NCBI GenBank assembly: GCA_015163825.1
Contig: JAAOIL010000218.1
Coordinates: forward strand, 1 to 6,550
DNA: 6,550 nt
DNA from: Alphaproteobacteria bacterium
GTDB lineage: Bacteria > Pseudomonadota > Alphaproteobacteria > RS24
Reading direction: 5' to 3'
Positions 1 to 6,256 of this stretch are shown piece after piece. The position numbers and the translations under genes were made by a program. The notes below the pieces were generated by a model. That model searched no databases, was not told where the DNA came from, and worked only from the letters and a program-made list of their open reading frames with translations. Positions within the stretch are counted from its first letter, which is position 1. Each line of letters starts with the position of its first letter.

Positions 1-1
1 C

Positions 2-514
2 CAAGAAGCGAATATCGTGCCGATTGTAGAACCCGAAGTCATTATGGACGGCGCACATTCTTTGAAAGACTGTTATGAGGTGAGTGAATTAGTTTTGCGT
101 GCGTTGTATCAGCATTTGGCAGAACAGGGTGTGCATTTAGAAGGCACTATATTAAAGCCGAATATGATTGTCTCTGGCACAAAACACGCTACCCAAGCGG
201 GGGTGGCGGAAGTCGCACAAGCCACGATAAAATGTTTCAATGAAAATGTGCCGCATGCTGTGGCGGGTATTGTATTTTTATCGGGCGGTCAATCCGATAT
301 TGATGCAACAGCCCATTTAGACGCTATGAATAGGCTTGGCACACACCCTTGGGCTTTAAGTTTTTCTTTTGGGCGCGCCTTACAAGCCGCCCCTTTGAAA
401 GCGTGGGGTGGCGAAAGCGATAATGTTAAAGCGGCACAAGCCGCCTTTGCGCATCGTGCTAAAATGAATGGACTTGCCGCACAAGGCAAATGGCAATCTA
501 GTTTAGAGAATTAA
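2..514 (+). CDS. Fructose-bisphosphate aldolase class I, C-terminal part (5' end cut by window edge)
   Basis: This is the C-terminal 170 or so residues of a class I (Schiff-base) fructose-1,6-bisphosphate aldolase. The enzyme reversibly splits fructose 1,6-bisphosphate into glyceraldehyde 3-phosphate and dihydroxyacetone phosphate in cytosolic glycolysis and gluconeogenesis. The reading frame is open from base 2, so the gene starts outside the window; the GTG at 17 is an internal Val codon. Visible family motifs are VPIVEPEV near the left edge, then GTILKPNM, whose Lys (codon 155-157) matches the Schiff-base lysine (Lys229 in rabbit muscle aldolase). LSGGQSDIDAT follows, the phosphate-binding GGQS segment, and then WALSFSFGRALQ. 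The C-terminus (GKWQSSLEN) has no long extension. The TAA stop lies inside TTAA (511-514), which also holds the stop of the converging dxs gene. Family assignment is firm; the start and full length are not visible. Confidence 0.95.
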   Translation, partial: QEANIVPIVEPEVIMDGAHSLKDCYEVSELVLRALYQHLAEQGVHLEGTILKPNMIVSGTKHATQAGVAEVAQATIKCFNENVPHAVAGIVFLSGGQSDIDATAHLDAMNRLGTHPWALSFSFGRALQAAPLKAWGGESDNVKAAQAAFAHRAKMNGLAAQGKWQSSLEN

Positions 515-2433
515 TTTCTCGCCCCCAAATCTACAATATGGGGTGCGCTGGTTTGCATAAGCCGCCTTGCATAATCTACGATTTGTGTCGCATTCAACCC
601 CGCCTCATCATACATTTTTGTGGGGCTGGCGTGGTCTATAAATCTATCGGGCAAGTGCAGACACCGCACCTTCGCCCCCGTCTCTAACATATTTTGTTCC
701 GCAAGGAAGTGCATCACATGCGCCCCAAACCCACCAATAGACGCTTCCTCTAATGTGATTAACAAACTATGTTCCTTGGCGAGGCGTAAAATTAAATCTG
801 TATCTAGCGGTTTCATAAACCGCGCATCAACAACGCTGGTGGAAAACCCTTCCGCATCTAATCTTTGTGCCGCTTCTTGTGCTTCTTGCGCCCGTGCCCC
901 ATAACTTAAAAGGCAAATGCTCGTGCCTTCTTTCAAAATACGACCACGCCCTATCTCTAGCACTTGCCCCATTTCTGGCAATGCCACCCCCACACCCTCG
1001 CCGCGGGGATAACGCAAAGCAGAAGGTCCCTCATCATAAGCGGCTTGCGTCGCCACCATATTCATAAGTTCAGCCTCATCGGCTGCCGCCATCATCATCA
1101 TATTTGGTAACGTGCCGAGATAAGTATTGTCAAATGACCCCGCATGGGTAGCGCCATCGGCACCAACTAACCCCGCCCTATCTATCGCAAAACGCACAGG
1201 CAAGTTTTGTATCGCCACATCATGCACGACCTGATCATAGGCTCTCTGTAAGAAAGTAGAATAAATCGCCGCAAAAGGCTTAAACCCCTCGCACGCTAAA
1301 CCCGCCGCAAAGGTAACGCCATGTTGCTCCGCAATGCCAACATCAAAACACCTATCAGGAAACGCTTCGCTAAATTTATCTAGCCCTGTGCCAGATGGCA
1401 TAGCGGCAGTGATGGCGACAATCTTATCATCCTTCTTCGCCTCCTTCACCAGCGCATCGGCAAAGACACTTGTATAAGAAGGCGCCGTCGGGGTTGCCTT
1501 ATCTTGCTTGCCCGTAATCACATCAAACCGAGAAACGCCATGATACTTATCCGCAGACGCTTCCGCCGGCGCATACCCATGACCCTTTTTCGTGACCACA
1601 TGCACGAGCACTGGTCCGTCCTTGACATCACGCACATTGGCAAGCACTGGCAATAAATGATCTAGATTATGTCCGTCTATTGGTCCGACATAATAAAAGC
1701 CCAGCTCTTCAAACAATGTGCCACCTGTCGCTAGACCTCTGGCATATTCTTCCATTCGTGCCGCCCTCGTCTCTAGCGCATCGGGCAGATATTTCGTCAT
1801 ATCCTTAACCACCTTGCGCATAGAACGATAAGTATGACCCGATAATATCCGTGCCAGATAAGCACTCATCGCGCCAACGGGGGGCGCAATAGACATATCA
1901 TTATCATTCAAAACCACAATCAAGCGGCTTTTCATCGCCCCGGCATTATTCATCGCCTCATACGCCATGCCCGCACTCATCGCGCCATCGCCGATGACCG
2001 CTATGATGTCATTATCATCCCCGCGCAAATCTCGCGCAACCGCCATACCCAATGCCGCAGAAATAGAAGTGGAACTATGCGCCGCCCCAAAAGAATCATA
2101 TTCGCTCTCTGTCCTTTTCGTGAAACCTGAAAGCCCCCCCTCTTTTCGCAATGTGTGGATGCGGTCACGACGCTGTGTCAATATCTTATGCGGATAAGCC
2201 TGATGCCCGACATCCCATATCAACTTATCCGTTGGCGTTTGAAAAACATAATGCAATGCCACAGTCAATTCCACCACACCGAGACCCGCCCCTAAATGTC
2301 CGCCTGTTTTGGAAACAGCCGCTATCGTTTCCGCCCTTAACTCATCCGCTAACTGACGCAAATCACCCTTCGCAAGGCGGCGCAAATCTGGCGGATTGTT
2401 GATTGTATCCAAAAGCGGTGTGCTGTCAGTCAT
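511..2433 (-). CDS. dxs: 1-deoxy-D-xylulose-5-phosphate synthase
   Basis: Dxs condenses pyruvate with glyceraldehyde 3-phosphate, using thiamine diphosphate, to give 1-deoxy-D-xylulose 5-phosphate. This is the first step of the MEP isoprenoid pathway and also feeds thiamine and pyridoxal synthesis. At 640 residues it is full length for the family. Domains in order are the TPP-binding N-domain (about 1-280), the transketolase pyrimidine domain (about 317-480) and the transketolase C-domain (about 493-615). Visible residues include His46 in GGHLG, His77 in DVGHQAYPHK, the GDG...NDN cofactor/Mg site (148-150 and 176-178), PIDGHN at 251-256, the catalytic Glu369 in GIAEQHG, Asp418-Arg419, His430 in DGATHAG, and YPRGEG at 475-480. 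The ATG start gives the normal N-terminus. It lies 12 bases after the ispA stop, with a weak AGAAG ribosome site, consistent with coupled translation as the last gene of the cluster. No tlyA follows it, unlike in many alphaproteobacteria; the aldolase gene runs into its stop instead. Confidence 0.98.
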   Translation of the reverse strand: MTDSTPLLDTINNPPDLRRLAKGDLRQLADELRAETIAAVSKTGGHLGAGLGVVELTVALHYVFQTPTDKLIWDVGHQAYPHKILTQRRDRIHTLRKEGGLSGFTKRTESEYDSFGAAHSSTSISAALGMAVARDLRGDDNDIIAVIGDGAMSAGMAYEAMNNAGAMKSRLIVVLNDNDMSIAPPVGAMSAYLARILSGHTYRSMRKVVKDMTKYLPDALETRAARMEEYARGLATGGTLFEELGFYYVGPIDGHNLDHLLPVLANVRDVKDGPVLVHVVTKKGHGYAPAEASADKYHGVSRFDVITGKQDKATPTAPSYTSVFADALVKEAKKDDKIVAITAAMPSGTGLDKFSEAFPDRCFDVGIAEQHGVTFAAGLACEGFKPFAAIYSTFLQRAYDQVVHDVAIQNLPVRFAIDRAGLVGADGATHAGSFDNTYLGTLPNMMMMAAADEAELMNMVATQAAYDEGPSALRYPRGEGVGVALPEMGQVLEIGRGRILKEGTSICLLSYGARAQEAQEAAQRLDAEGFSTSVVDARFMKPLDTDLILRLAKEHSLLITLEEASIGGFGAHVMHFLAEQNMLETGAKVRCLHLPDRFIDHASPTKMYDEAGLNATQIVDYARRLMQTSAPHIVDLGARN

Positions 2434-2445
2434 AGACTTCTATTA

Positions 2446-3291
2446 TCAGTTTTTACGCTCTATGACAAATAATGCCGCATGGTGCAAAGCCTCGCCTCGT
2501 TCCCCAAAAACCGAAATATGCTTGCAAGCCCGCTCCACCAAATGCCGTGCCTCATGGCGCGCCTCCACCACACCCAAAAGTGTCGCGAAATTAGCCCTGT
2601 CATCATTACTATTGTCATCGGCATCCATAACATCATCGGCTATCTGATAGGCAAGACCTATCGCATTGGCATATTGTGTTAGTGCCTCTAGGGCATCATC
2701 ATCATCACCACCGCCCAAATGCACTCCAGAACGCACCGCATAACGAATAAGCGCCCCTGTCTTTAGACTATGCAACCGCGCTAATGCCCCTATATCATCA
2801 GCATTGCCCTCTATATCTAGCATTTGCCCTTGCACCATACCTTGCGCCCCGACCGCTTGTGCCAACTCCGCCACCAATAAAGTGCGGGTCTCTGCCTTTG
2901 GGTGCGTAGCAGAATCCGCCAACACCGCAAACGCAAAACTTAAAAGCCCATTACCCGCTAATATCGCCGTCGCCTCATCATAGGCAATATGCACACTAGG
3001 CTGACCCCGCCGCATATCGTCATCATCCATCGCTGGTAAGTCATCATGGATAAGCGAATAACAATGCGCCGCCTCTATCGCTGTCGCTACACGTTCCGCT
3101 TGGGGCGCAGCCGCCCCCAATAATTGCGCAACCTGCAAACATAAATATGCCCGAAACGCCTTGCCCTGATGAAGTGCCGCATAGCGCATCGCATCCGTTA
3201 AGCGAGACTGCCCATCATCTGGCAATAACTGCCCCAGATGATAGCCGATACGACTAGCCGTTTCCTCTAGCGATTCTTCTAGGGACTGCAC
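2446..3291 (-). CDS. ispA: Short-chain (2E)-polyprenyl diphosphate synthase, farnesyl/geranylgeranyl type (IspA-like)
   Basis: This is a trans-isoprenyl diphosphate synthase that adds IPP units to DMAPP/GPP in the cytosol, probably giving farnesyl or geranylgeranyl diphosphate for quinone and cell-wall lipid carriers. At 281 residues it is slightly short (E. coli IspA is about 299). The first aspartate-rich motif is intact, DDLPAMDDDDMRRG at 83-96, with the two-residue insert typical of bacterial type II FPP synthases. The second is DDVMD at 219-223, and KTGALIR at 177-183 is also present. Three sites depart from the family. The usual GKRLRP is GKAFRA (43-48). The loop after DDVMD is about 11 residues shorter than in E. 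coli IspA and lacks its GKxxGxD. The usual Lys of the GK(S/A)TY segment is Arg (DRANF, 231-235). The start is GTG at 3291, two bases after the xseB stop, with GAGGCGGAA just upstream; starting at Met35 would remove needed helices. It sits in the classic xseB-ispA-dxs order. Product chain length cannot be read with certainty. Confidence 0.9.
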   Translation of the reverse strand: MQSLEESLEETASRIGYHLGQLLPDDGQSRLTDAMRYAALHQGKAFRAYLCLQVAQLLGAAAPQAERVATAIEAAHCYSLIHDDLPAMDDDDMRRGQPSVHIAYDEATAILAGNGLLSFAFAVLADSATHPKAETRTLLVAELAQAVGAQGMVQGQMLDIEGNADDIGALARLHSLKTGALIRYAVRSGVHLGGGDDDDALEALTQYANAIGLAYQIADDVMDADDNSNDDRANFATLLGVVEARHEARHLVERACKHISVFGERGEALHHAALFVIERKN

Positions 3292-3293
3292 TA

Positions 3294-3572
3294 TTATTCC
3301 GCCTCAAAAGGTTCGGTGCTAGTGCTAGTGCCATCGCCTGTGCCTGTGATTTTCTCTATCTTCATTTGGGCTTGGCGCAACTTATCATCGCAGAAGCGGC
3401 GCAAATGATTGCCACGTTGATATATCTCTATAGATTTTTCTAGCGCCACATTACCCTCTTCTAGGCTTGTGACGATTTCTTCTAGCTCTGCGAGGGCTTG
3501 TTCAAAGGTCATCTTTGCAATGTCCTTTGGTATAGTGTCGGCTGGTATTTTGTCTTGTTTTGCATCTGCCAT
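3294..3572 (-). CDS. xseB: Exodeoxyribonuclease VII small subunit
   Basis: XseB is the small, helical subunit of exonuclease VII; several copies assemble with the catalytic XseA subunit to degrade single-stranded DNA in mismatch repair and recombination. The 92 residues contain the whole family signature: MTFEQALAELEEIV (21-34), SLEEGNVALEKSIEIYQRG (36-54), and CDDKLRQAQMKIEKI (61-75). These are two amphipathic helices joined by the conserved LEEG turn. An approximately 20-residue polar N-terminal extension precedes the core, and a Thr/Gly/Ser-rich tail (76-88) encoded by a degenerate hexamer repeat follows it. The ATG start has a good AAAGGA ribosome site eight bases upstream, overlapping the end of the MBL gene. 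The stop lies two bases before the ispA start. XseA is not encoded in this window, which is normal. Identification is confident. Confidence 0.95.
   Translation of the reverse strand: MADAKQDKIPADTIPKDIAKMTFEQALAELEEIVTSLEEGNVALEKSIEIYQRGNHLRRFCDDKLRQAQMKIEKITGTGDGTSTSTEPFEAE
3316..3351. repeat. Degenerate hexanucleotide tandem repeat in the xseB 3' end
   Basis: On the plus strand the units read GTGCTA, GTGCTA, GTGCCA, TCGCCT, GTGCCT and then a partial GTGATT: five degenerate 6-base copies plus a diverged sixth. On the coding (minus) strand they encode alternating Thr/Gly/Asp/Ser dipeptides in the disordered C-terminal tail of XseB. Because the unit is a multiple of three, gain or loss of copies would keep the frame. 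Confidence 0.7.
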
Positions 3573-3577
3573 AATAT

Positions 3578-4672
3578 CTATCCTTTATCATTAGAGGTGC
3601 GTGTGTAATAGCACACCCCTTCCTCATCATAAGACATCGCAACATCGCCACGATGCACGAGGCATATTAAATGCGCCAATGCCTCCCCCGTTGCCATGAA
3701 ATAATTATCCGCCCCTATTTTGCGTTTGAAAAGACACGAAAACACCTCTCTATCTGTCGCACGGCGCGGGACATCGCACACATCCAACAACCGCACCAAA
3801 GACTTCTCGTGCTTTTCTATCAAACTAGATAGACGCTCGTGTAATCCGTAAAATGGTTCGTTATGGGAAGGCAACACCAATGTTTCAGGCGGCAAACAAT
3901 CACGCAACCGCGCACAACTATCTATCCAATCTTGCAACGGATTCGCCATAGGCTCGGTCGGGAACACAGACACATTAGACGAAATACGAGGGATAACTTG
4001 GTCGCCCGCAATAAGCACCCCCAATTCTTCGCAATAAAGACAAGCGTGTTCGGGGGCATGACCCCGCCCTATCTCTACACGCCAAGTGCGACCGCCTATG
4101 GTGAGACTATCGTCTTGTTGCAAACGTTGATACGATTGCGGCAGCGCATGGATATATTGCCCAAAACCACCAAACCGCTTTTTATATCGTGCCAATGAGT
4201 CATCATTAAAACCAGCAGCCTTGTAAAAGCGTAAAGCTTCTTTTGGCGCTTCCTGCCCTGTATCAGCTGCCAACATACGGCACATAAGATAATCCGTCCG
4301 TGACATATAAAACTCTGCGTCAAACTGATTAACCAACCACCCCGCCAAACCAACATGATCCGGATGCAAATGCGTGATAATCACCTTATTGATAGGGCGA
4401 CCCTCCATGACACCCGCCAACAAACCCGACCAATCTTTGCGGGAATCGGGGCGATCTACGCAACTATCTATCACAGCCCAGCCATCGCCATCACGGAGCA
4501 AATAAAGATTGATATGGTCTAAATCATACGGCAAAGACATACGCACCCAATATATATCAGGGGCGACCTCCATTGCCTCCGCCGCCGCTGGAATACCCTC
4601 AAAAGGATAGCGCAGACCATGCGCCCCCGCCGCCTGTAAGATATGTACTTGCTCACTCATCGTCTTCAGCAT
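3578..4672 (-). CDS. MBL-fold metallo-hydrolase with C-terminal helical/winged-helix-like domain
   Basis: This is a metallo-beta-lactamase superfamily hydrolase of the glyoxalase II-like branch; the substrate is unknown. In the 364 residues the binuclear metal site looks complete: THLHPDH (His101, His103, Asp105, His106), His205 or His209 in GRGHAPEH, Asp224 in AGDQV, and His270 in PSHNEPF. A further conserved Asp69 lies in VIDSC. The segment IPRISSNVSVFP (228-238) follows the metal Asp. Residues after about 280 form a separate helical domain, resembling the winged-helix tail found on MBL proteins of the LACTB2/BLACT type. There is no signal peptide or membrane segment, so it is probably cytosolic. 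It is the first gene of the cluster, with xseB five bases downstream. The start is uncertain: the ATG at 4672 has no clear ribosome site, and Met5 (ATG at 4660) is possible. Hydrolysis of a thioester or phosphoester is plausible but not shown. Confidence 0.85.
   Translation of the reverse strand: MLKTMSEQVHILQAAGAHGLRYPFEGIPAAAEAMEVAPDIYWVRMSLPYDLDHINLYLLRDGDGWAVIDSCVDRPDSRKDWSGLLAGVMEGRPINKVIITHLHPDHVGLAGWLVNQFDAEFYMSRTDYLMCRMLAADTGQEAPKEALRFYKAAGFNDDSLARYKKRFGGFGQYIHALPQSYQRLQQDDSLTIGGRTWRVEIGRGHAPEHACLYCEELGVLIAGDQVIPRISSNVSVFPTEPMANPLQDWIDSCARLRDCLPPETLVLPSHNEPFYGLHERLSSLIEKHEKSLVRLLDVCDVPRRATDREVFSCLFKRKIGADNYFMATGEALAHLICLVHRGDVAMSYDEEGVCYYTRTSNDKG
3581..3586 (-). promoter_or_regulatory. 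Ribosome binding site of xseB
   Basis: AAAGGA on the minus strand lies eight bases before the xseB ATG. It is formed by the last two sense codons (AAA GGA) of the MBL-hydrolase gene, just before its TAG. The site supports both the xseB start and translational coupling of the two genes. Confidence 0.6.
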
Positions 4673-4713
4673 AAGATGTGAAATAGAAAATTACAACAAA
4701 ACTATTGGAGATT
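4673..4713. promoter_or_regulatory. Divergent intergenic region between the MBL-xseB-ispA-dxs cluster and tsaC
   Basis: This A/T-rich gap of 41 bases is the only space from which the two divergent units can be read, so promoters for both probably lie here or extend into the flanking 5' coding ends. On the minus strand TGTAAT (plus-strand 4690-4695) resembles a -10 box about 17 bases before the MBL start, without a good -35. On the plus strand TTGCTC (4649-4654) and TAAGAT (4672-4677) are 17 bases apart but match the consensus only weakly. These assignments are tentative. Confidence 0.4.
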
Positions 4714-5676
4714 ATGACACTTTACCCCGCATCACCGCGCGATATAAGCAGTTTCGCTAAACGCCTGAGAAATGGCGAAGTTGTCGCTATTCCAACAGAA
4801 ACCGTATACGGATTAGCCGCAGACGCAACACAAGCCGATGCCGTCGCCGCTATCTATAGTATAAAAGAACGCCCGCAATTTAATCCGTTAATATGTCATA
4901 TCGCATCCTTGCGTATGGCGAAACAATATGGCGTGTTCAACGAAACCGCAAATAAACTCGCCAAAGAATTCTGGCCTGGTGCTTTAACACTCGTTGTGCC
5001 ACGCAAAGACAATTGTAAAATATCTGAACTAGCCAGTGCCGGATTACATAGCCTCGCCTTGCGTTGCCCATCACACCCCATAGCCGCAGAAATCTTACGT
5101 TTGGCGAAACGACCCCTCGCCGCACCCTCCGCCAATCCATCTGGTCGCTTGAGCCCCACACGACCAGAAGATGTGCGCCGCACCCTACCCAACATAGATG
5201 TATTAGATGGCGGCTATTGCGAAGTCGGGGTGGAATCAACCATCATCGGCTGTCTGGGCGATATGGCAGTCTATTTACGAGCCGGCGGCATATCACGCGG
5301 GGATATTGAAGCCTGTCTAGGCGAACCCCTGACCGATGTTCCCACAGAAAAAGGAGACGCCGCACGACTAGCACCCGGGCGGTTGGTACGACATTATGCC
5401 CCCCATGTTCCCCTGCATATCAATTGCACACAAGTAAAAGAGGATATGCTGCTATTGGGATTCGGCGCCGATGCCCCCGCCGATGTCGCCGATAATTTAA
5501 GCGAGACAGGCGACCTATGCGAAGCAACCGCAAACCTATTCGCTTGTTTGCACAAACTAGACCTGCAAGCCCAAGCCGAAAATAAACATATCGGGGTGAT
5601 GCCTATTCCCCATCATGGATTGGGGGAAGCCATTAACGACCGCCTCTCTCGGGCGGCGGAAGCGGTGGATAAATAG
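4714..5676 (+). CDS. tsaC: L-threonylcarbamoyladenylate synthase, Sua5-type (YrdC + Sua5 domains)
   Basis: This enzyme makes threonylcarbamoyl-AMP from threonine, bicarbonate and ATP. TsaD and its partners then transfer the moiety to A37 of ANN-decoding tRNAs (the t6A modification). The 320-residue protein is the long Sua5 form. The YrdC domain spans about 10-195, with PTETVYGLAADA (27-38), KERPQFNPL (51-59), FWPGALTLV (86-94), LRCPSHP (116-122) and SANPSGRLSPT (139-149). The linker follows, with APGRLVRHYAPHVPL (220-234). The Sua5 domain is at about 235-320 and ends in the usual IPHHGLGEAINDRLSRAA pattern. I chose the ATG at 4714, which matches the usual N-terminus. A GGAG sits only three bases before it, which is closer than ideal. 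A TTG at 4705 would add three residues but would consume that GGAG. The gene diverges from the MBL cluster and is followed by the toxin-antitoxin module. The symbol sua5 would serve equally. Confidence 0.95.
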   Translation: MTLYPASPRDISSFAKRLRNGEVVAIPTETVYGLAADATQADAVAAIYSIKERPQFNPLICHIASLRMAKQYGVFNETANKLAKEFWPGALTLVVPRKDNCKISELASAGLHSLALRCPSHPIAAEILRLAKRPLAAPSANPSGRLSPTRPEDVRRTLPNIDVLDGGYCEVGVESTIIGCLGDMAVYLRAGGISRGDIEACLGEPLTDVPTEKGDAARLAPGRLVRHYAPHVPLHINCTQVKEDMLLLGFGADAPADVADNLSETGDLCEATANLFACLHKLDLQAQAENKHIGVMPIPHHGLGEAINDRLSRAAEAVDK

Positions 5677-5686
5677 CACTCTTTTA

Positions 5687-5713
5687 TTATTTATATCACT
5701 ATGATATAAGTAA
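5687..5713. promoter_or_regulatory. Inverted repeat, probable operator of the toxin-antitoxin operon
   Basis: TTATATCA (5691-5698), spacer CTA, then TGATATAA (5702-5709) is a perfect 8-base inverted repeat. Extending outward gives 12-base arms (5687-5698 and 5702-5713) with one mismatch. It ends 18 bases before the antitoxin ATG and overlaps -10-like sequences (TATGAT at 5700-5705, TATAAG at 5705-5710). That placement fits autorepression by a RelB/DinJ-type ribbon-helix-helix antitoxin, alone or with its toxin. It lacks a G/C stem and a following T-run, so it is not a Rho-independent terminator for tsaC. Confidence 0.6.
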
Positions 5714-5716
5714 AGC

Positions 5717-5722
5717 GAAAGG
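5717..5722 (+). promoter_or_regulatory. Ribosome binding site of the antitoxin gene
   Basis: GAAAGG lies nine bases before the ATG at 5732. It is the best Shine-Dalgarno match in the gap after tsaC and supports this start. Confidence 0.5.
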
Positions 5723-5731
5723 CACATAACA

Positions 5732-5986
5732 ATGAGCAAAATAGAACAAATAAATGTTGCGGTGAATCCAGAAGCCACACAACTCAATTCAGATGAATTG
5801 GGCATAAGCAATTTTGAAGCAATCGTTATGTATGTTCGCCGTGTCGTTCATCATCGTGGCGCATTTTGGAATATCCGCAAACCCAATGCAGAAACTATCG
5901 CCGCCATAGAAGCATCAGAACGTGGCGAGGGTGAAAGAATAACCCTTGAGGAAATGAGGGCACGGTTCAAAGAACTAGAATCGTGA
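5732..5986 (+). CDS. Type II antitoxin, RelB/DinJ family
   Basis: This is a small (84-residue) antitoxin expected to bind and neutralise the downstream YafQ-type toxin and to repress its own promoter. The N-terminal part has the ribbon-helix-helix layout: a strand (EQINVAVN, 5-12), a short first helix, then LGISNFEAIVMYVRRVVHH (23-41), which matches the DinJ/RelB turn and second helix. The segment NIRKPNAETIAAIEASERGE (47-66) corresponds to the linker written LREPN...TI..I in E. coli DinJ. The charged tail (67-84) is likely the flexible, toxin-wrapping part. The first helix region looks about five residues shorter than in DinJ. The ATG start is supported by GAAAGG upstream. The stop overlaps the toxin start as GTGA. 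Family assignment rests on remembered pattern similarity plus the partner gene. Confidence 0.85.
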   Translation: MSKIEQINVAVNPEATQLNSDELGISNFEAIVMYVRRVVHHRGAFWNIRKPNAETIAAIEASERGEGERITLEEMRARFKELES

Positions 5987-6249
5987 AATACATTGATGAG
6001 GTTGGTCGCTATAAACGCGACCTAAAAAAATGTGTGCGGCGAGGCTATGACCTTAAAAAATTAGATAAAATTATTGTTTCTTTACTCATGGAAAAAACAT
6101 TGCCAGCACGGGCGCGTCCGCATAAATTATTAGGTAATTATATTGGACATTGGGAATGTCATATACAGCCCGATTGGTTATTAATTTATAGAACAAGTGC
6201 GGATACATTATTTCTTGTGCGAACAGGAACGCATAGCGACTTGTTGTAG
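5983..6249 (+). CDS. Type II toxin, YafQ family (RelE superfamily) mRNA interferase
   Basis: This 88-residue protein should be a ribosome-dependent endoribonuclease that cuts mRNA during translation and arrests growth when freed from its antitoxin. It follows the YafQ pattern along its length: RYKRDLKKCVRRGYDLKKLD (9-28), TLPARARPHKLLGNY (39-53), CHIQPDWLLIYR (59-70) and RTGTHSDLL (80-88). Residues matching the E. coli YafQ active site are His47 (H50), His60 (H63), Asp64 (D67), Trp65 (W68) and His84 (H87). The position of Phe91 is Leu88 here, the last residue. The start is GTG at 5983; no in-frame ATG lies near the N-terminus. The GTGA overlap with the antitoxin stop implies coupled translation. 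Base composition is A/T-rich (19 G/C in 60 bases at 6121-6180), unlike dxs, which suggests acquisition from elsewhere. Whether it is active cannot be read from sequence. Confidence 0.9.
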   Translation: MKYIDEVGRYKRDLKKCVRRGYDLKKLDKIIVSLLMEKTLPARARPHKLLGNYIGHWECHIQPDWLLIYRTSADTLFLVRTGTHSDLL

Positions 6250-6256
6250 AAAATAA

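Noticed and set aside
506..520. GAGAA-TTAAT-TTCTC hairpin as a bidirectional terminator for fba and dxs
   Set aside because: The stem is only five pairs and A/T-rich, it lies inside both coding ends, and no T-run follows on either strand.
620..904. Open frame on the plus strand opposite dxs
   Set aside because: It is antisense to a strongly conserved dxs region, shows no recognisable protein pattern and has no good ribosome site.
2396..2682. Plus-strand open frames opposite the dxs/ispA junction
   Set aside because: They are composition-driven shadows of ispA with no family resemblance.
2694..2711. CAT-rich trinucleotide run in ispA as a microsatellite
   Set aside because: Only four CAT units are present, encoding an Asp run; similar short runs occur elsewhere (for example near 1087 in dxs), so it is not distinctive.
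3863..4356. Open frames on both strands overlapping the MBL-hydrolase gene
   Set aside because: The true frame carries the complete metal-binding motif set; the others show only out-of-frame translations of it.
4705..4713. TTG at 4705 as the tsaC start
   Set aside because: It would overlap the only ribosome-site-like GGAG and add three residues not expected in the family; the ATG at 4714 fits better.
4896..5309. Open frames overlapping the YrdC domain of tsaC
   Set aside because: The tsaC frame is conserved throughout this stretch, and the overlapping frames are Arg-rich shadows.
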